Source of the DNA: JAYRWN01 sp041917975
GTDB taxonomy: Bacteria > Bacteroidota > Bacteroidia > Chitinophagales > Saprospiraceae
Assembly (NCBI GenBank): GCA_041917975.1
Contig: JAYRWN010000484.1
Location: 1 to 18,544 of the forward strand
Direction: 5' to 3'
Length of the DNA stretch: 18,544 nt
Shown here: positions 15,614 through 18,544 of the stretch, in pieces
Layout: every line of letters starts with the position of its first letter
Numbering within the stretch: position 1 is the stretch's first letter
Translations under genes and position numbers: made by a program
The notes under the pieces: model-generated
What the model saw: only the letters and a program-made list of their open reading frames with translations
Databases searched by the model: none
Told to the model about the DNA's origin: nothing

Positions 15614-15629
15614 CGGATAAATTTATCCG
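15614..15629 (-). promoter_or_regulatory. Predicted operator of the Rrf2 regulator, autoregulatory copy
   Basis: CGGATAAATTTATCCG is a perfect 16-base palindrome, about 44-59 bases upstream of the preferred Rrf2 start. The flank CTTT on the + strand is also shared with the norC copy. The surrounding DNA is AT-rich and the promoter is expected in this interval. The palindrome contains TAAATTTA, close to the -7 consensus, but no -33 box sits at the right distance, so the exact promoter is not assigned. Confidence 0.6.
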
Positions 15630-15765
15630 CTTTTAATAACAATGATGGAGGTCACCATCCATATCACTATTTCATATATTTTATATATTGTTTTAGTGTG
15701 TGCATTTTCAAACTGAAAGACAAAAATAGTCTGGAGTGAGTAATACCAAGACGAAGATCATCGGA

Positions 15766-17496
15766 TTAGTGATTACCGATGGTTTTGACCACCTTACCAC
15801 AAGTCAGCATAAGATCTCCAAAATATGGATTACGCACCTCGGCGAAATTGCTTAGCCAGTCTGCCCCACTATTATCCATGGCCATAGGACAATGTTGAAC
15901 GTATAAAGTTTGTTTACTGCCATAAGCCTCCATCAGTCGAACCATGAGTGTGGACAATGATTTGAACTGCAAGCGTTGGGTATCCAATTTTGTCTGTTTA
16001 TACAAAGTCAACGCCAAATCGTGTAATTGCTTTTGGGATATAGTCCACGCCCGTCCGGCCTCTCCGGATTGTCCAAAAACTTCCTGTCTAGAAGTCAATT
16101 GCTGCAAGATTCCGGCATGTTTTAATACCTGATCTGATTGTCCTTGAACCAAGGCATCCTTGATCAGCATATAAATTTTGGTCACTTCGTCCAGGTGACT
16201 GGTCAACTGGGGAGAAATCTGGTCAACCCAGGAAGGACCGGCAGAAGGTTCATCGGCAAGTTTCATCGCACTGGGTTTACCAGCCAACTGAGCCGCTGCA
16301 TCAATGGAGAAGGTACCACTCACTGCGATTTCCTCGCCCTCAGCCAAACCGCTTTTGATGACATAATACTCCCCAACAGAGGGACCTAAAGTCACCTCCT
16401 GGAGGAAAAACCCAACACCCTGATCATGGAGTGATTTGATATACACCACGGAACGCTCGCCGGTCCACAATACTGCCGATTTAGGCACCAGAAGGGATTG
16501 TTTATCCAAATTTAGTTGACTCTGGATGCGTCCAGTGACAAACATTTCCGGTTTAAATTTATAGCCAGGATTGACCATCTCCACCCGCGCATTGACTATG
16601 CGCGTCATCGGGTTAATGGCAGGATCGATAAAATTGACTACCCCCTGGAATTCCTCACCCGGGAAAGATTGAACGGCAAATTGAACTTTAGATCCGCGTT
16701 TTAACCATTGTAAATCACTTTCGTAGGCATCAAACAGCACCCATACCCTGGATAAGTCCATAATTTCATAGATCGGTGTACCGCGGTCGACATAGTCCCC
16801 CAGATTAACTTTTTTGGCTTTGACCTGGCCGGAAACATCGGCCAGGATCGGAAATTTTTCCTGTGGCTGACCTTGAACTAACAGAGAATCAATTTGTGCA
16901 TCAGTCAATTTCCAATTCTTGAGTTTTTCCTTAGCGGCCCGGAAAAGCCCAGGTTGACTATCTTTTAATTGTAGGGCTAAAAACAATTCATTTTGGGCGG
17001 CTACCAATTCTGGGGCATAGATATAAGCAAGAATCTGTCCACGGCGCACATATTCTCCCGTAAAATTTACTAACAATTGCTCAATTCGTCCGTCTAAATG
17101 GGCGGATTGATTGTAAATCAGACGCTCATCAGGCTGAATTTTTCCACTGAGTCGAAGTTCTTTAATTGCGTTGCCTCTACTAACTTTTGCTGTGCGTACA
17201 CCGGCCAATTGCAAGGCCAATGGACTCATGTTTATCACCGCTTCATTTTCGCCAAGCTCCTGATTCAGAGGGATGAGATTCATACCACATAGTGGGCATT
17301 TGCCAGGCTCCTTTGCTCTGACCTGAGGGTCCATGGAGCAGGTCCATTCGGTAAACCCATCAGTAGAAACTTGATCACCTGAGGAGTGTTGGTCCGTTTC
17401 CCCCCCGAAGAACATCCAGCCAATCCAAATTCCCAGAAGCACCAATACCATGGGTTTTAGTACTTTAATTATTACATTAATTATTGGATTCACCAT
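15766..17496 (-). CDS. cusB: CusB-like RND efflux periplasmic adaptor with metal-binding N terminus and DUF3347-like C terminus
   Basis: The membrane-fusion subunit of a copper/silver-type RND efflux pump, 576 residues. It has an N-terminal membrane anchor (about 12-30). A heavy-metal-binding motif follows (51-76), reading WTCSMDP then CPLCGMNL (C53, M55, C67, C70, M72). The usual CPMHP is CSMDP here, so one histidine ligand is replaced by aspartate. The adaptor core (about 90-400) has the lipoyl/barrel-sandwich pattern with a helical hairpin. The last 150 residues form a helical domain ending HCPMAMDNSGADWLS and RNPYFGDLMLTCG, the signature of DUF3347, often found in copper-related Bacteroidota proteins. 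It follows the TolC-like gene by 10 bases, so they share an operon. The pump subunit itself (CusA) is not in the window and may lie upstream, beyond the right edge. Confidence 0.88.
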   Translation of the reverse strand: MVNPIINVIIKVLKPMVLVLLGIWIGWMFFGGETDQHSSGDQVSTDGFTEWTCSMDPQVRAKEPGKCPLCGMNLIPLNQELGENEAVINMSPLALQLAGVRTAKVSRGNAIKELRLSGKIQPDERLIYNQSAHLDGRIEQLLVNFTGEYVRRGQILAYIYAPELVAAQNELFLALQLKDSQPGLFRAAKEKLKNWKLTDAQIDSLLVQGQPQEKFPILADVSGQVKAKKVNLGDYVDRGTPIYEIMDLSRVWVLFDAYESDLQWLKRGSKVQFAVQSFPGEEFQGVVNFIDPAINPMTRIVNARVEMVNPGYKFKPEMFVTGRIQSQLNLDKQSLLVPKSAVLWTGERSVVYIKSLHDQGVGFFLQEVTLGPSVGEYYVIKSGLAEGEEIAVSGTFSIDAAAQLAGKPSAMKLADEPSAGPSWVDQISPQLTSHLDEVTKIYMLIKDALVQGQSDQVLKHAGILQQLTSRQEVFGQSGEAGRAWTISQKQLHDLALTLYKQTKLDTQRLQFKSLSTLMVRLMEAYGSKQTLYVQHCPMAMDNSGADWLSNFAEVRNPYFGDLMLTCGKVVKTIGNH

Positions 17497-17506
17497 GATT
17501 TGAAAT

Positions 17507-18544
17507 TTAAAATGAAGTATTATTACCCCGAATGAAAAACAATTTAGCGATAGCTTGATTATGCCAGGTGGTCGCTTTTAGCTGCTTCGCTTGGAGATCA
17601 AAGATTTGGCTACGCAACTGTAAGATGTCTCGCAGACCGATCCGGTTATTTTGGTATTCAACCATCATCAGACGTAATGCGTCGTTCAATTTAGTGAGCT
17701 GCCGTCCGTACAAGGTGAGCATATTATCCGCTTCTTCCAGCTCAAAGGTGACCATCTCTATTTCGCTCCTCAGCTGATTAACCATATCTGTCTTCATTTC
17801 CCGATAAGCCGTTTGCATAAAGGCCATCTCTTTTTGGCCGGCTTTAAACCTCTTGCCGAATAAGGGAAAGGTAACCGCGATCATGGGCATGATCATTTGT
17901 GCCCCGGAATTAGGCTCCAGATGGAAATCGTGACCGGCCCGCTTCCACAAAGGCAGATAACGAACTCCAGCCCCTATCATCGGCCATTGATCTTTTTTTA
18001 TCGCCACGGCTTCAGCTTCAACTGCCAATATTTTTTGATCAAATACTTTTAACTGTGGGTTTCCAGCTATTTCCCTATCCTGCGGAACAGGTAAAGTTAG
18101 CAACGCGTCGACTTCCATTACAGGCATAGGCACAGGTGTCCCAATCCATTGGGCAAAATCAGCCCAGGCCGCTTTGGCTTTTACTTCCAGAAGGGTAATT
18201 TCGGTTTGCACTTCTTCGATCATCAGGTCAGTCATAATTACTTCAGATAACATAGACTGTCCTTGCTGATACCGGTAAGTCGCTACCTCTTTATCCGCTT
18301 TAAGGATGCCCAGGTTAACTTGTTTATTCCGCATTAAGGCCCCAAGCTCTAACCAGGGATGCCAGGCGTTACGCATTTGGTAAATCAGATTATTAATGGT
18401 TTGCTCCTTTTCACCCCGGGTGGCCAAAGCATTTTGTTCTGCAGCTGCTTCCATCGCCTCCAGTTTTCCGAACCAGGGAAACATCTGCATTGCCGTTAAC
18501 CCAAAGAGTTGATTACCCTCCGGGTATACCATATGCCGTGTAAC
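17507..18544 (-). CDS. TolC/CusC-like outer membrane efflux protein, N terminus outside window
   Basis: The outer membrane channel of the same efflux system. The frame stays open to the right window edge. An internal ATG at 18532 is not taken as the start, because the signal peptide and first helices are missing and the visible part begins inside the family's conserved MFPWFGKLEA stretch. What is seen is about 345 residues of long amphipathic helices (coiled-coil-like, with many Glu, Gln and Lys), in two repeats typical of the fold. A second motif VTFPLFGKR (about residue 220 of the visible part) echoes the first. The product ends 10 bases before the adaptor start. The substrate is inferred from the CusB-like partner; alone it could serve any RND pump. 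Confidence 0.85.
   Translation of the reverse strand, partial: VTRHMVYPEGNQLFGLTAMQMFPWFGKLEAMEAAAEQNALATRGEKEQTINNLIYQMRNAWHPWLELGALMRNKQVNLGILKADKEVATYRYQQGQSMLSEVIMTDLMIEEVQTEITLLEVKAKAAWADFAQWIGTPVPMPVMEVDALLTLPVPQDREIAGNPQLKVFDQKILAVEAEAVAIKKDQWPMIGAGVRYLPLWKRAGHDFHLEPNSGAQMIMPMIAVTFPLFGKRFKAGQKEMAFMQTAYREMKTDMVNQLRSEIEMVTFELEEADNMLTLYGRQLTKLNDALRLMMVEYQNNRIGLRDILQLRSQIFDLQAKQLKATTWHNQAIAKLFFIRGNNTSF

Noticed and set aside
1..18544. Search by eye for CRISPR arrays, insertion sequences, tRNA genes, phage genes and toxin-antitoxin pairs.
   Set aside because: No repeat-spacer pattern, transposase, integrase, tRNA-like cloverleaf or small paired genes were seen; nearly all of the window is explained by the listed genes.

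Overview
The window looks like a chromosomal stretch from a member of the Bacteroidota, possibly a Saprospiria-like or other environmental lineage. The signs are gene families typical of that phylum: a beta-propeller LytS-type sensor kinase with a LytTR regulator, a YceI-like secreted protein, a D-x-E type calcineurin-like phosphatase, and an Rrf2 regulator with a C-x6-C-x5-C cluster motif. Start codons also generally lack a strong Shine-Dalgarno sequence. Lineage below phylum cannot be fixed from the sequence alone. No rRNA, tRNA, CRISPR array, insertion sequence or phage gene was seen, and no gene-free stretch exceeds 300 bases.

Left half, + strand. The end of an unrecognised protein (to 374) is closed by a good intrinsic terminator. 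Next comes a two-gene cytoplasmic NAD-dependent formate dehydrogenase: a fused NuoE/NuoF-like diaphorase subunit (492-2102), then a large molybdenum/tungsten catalytic subunit carrying a NuoG-like Fe-S arm (2109-4856). A secreted calcineurin-like phosphatase follows (4942-6042). After that is a tightly coupled three-gene signalling operon: a YceI-like protein (6274-6822), a sensor kinase with about 14 propeller blades (6819-9698) and a LytTR response regulator (9695-10441). Both joins in this operon are 4-base ATGA overlaps.

Right half, - strand, read from high to low coordinates. An outer-membrane TolC/CusC-like protein (cut by the window edge) and a CusB-like copper/silver efflux adaptor with an N-terminal metal-binding motif and a C-terminal DUF3347-like domain come first. 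A complete cytochrome-c nitric oxide reductase cluster follows: Rrf2/NsrR-like regulator, norC, norB, norQ, norD. All heme and FeB ligands of NorB and the CxxCH heme site of NorC are present, so the enzyme should be active.

The most notable non-coding signal is a pair of near-identical palindromes, CGGATA-N4-TATCCG followed by CTTT. They match at 18 of 20 bases and lie about 50-60 bp upstream of the rrf2 and norC start codons. They are probably the operators of the Rrf2 protein, so the regulator would control itself and the reductase. A hairpin plus T-tract between norB and norQ suggests that the structural subunits and the assembly factors are expressed at different levels. Taken together, the window encodes formate oxidation to NADH, NO detoxification or respiration, and metal efflux, flanked by a surface-sensing system. 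Any functional coupling between these modules is inference.
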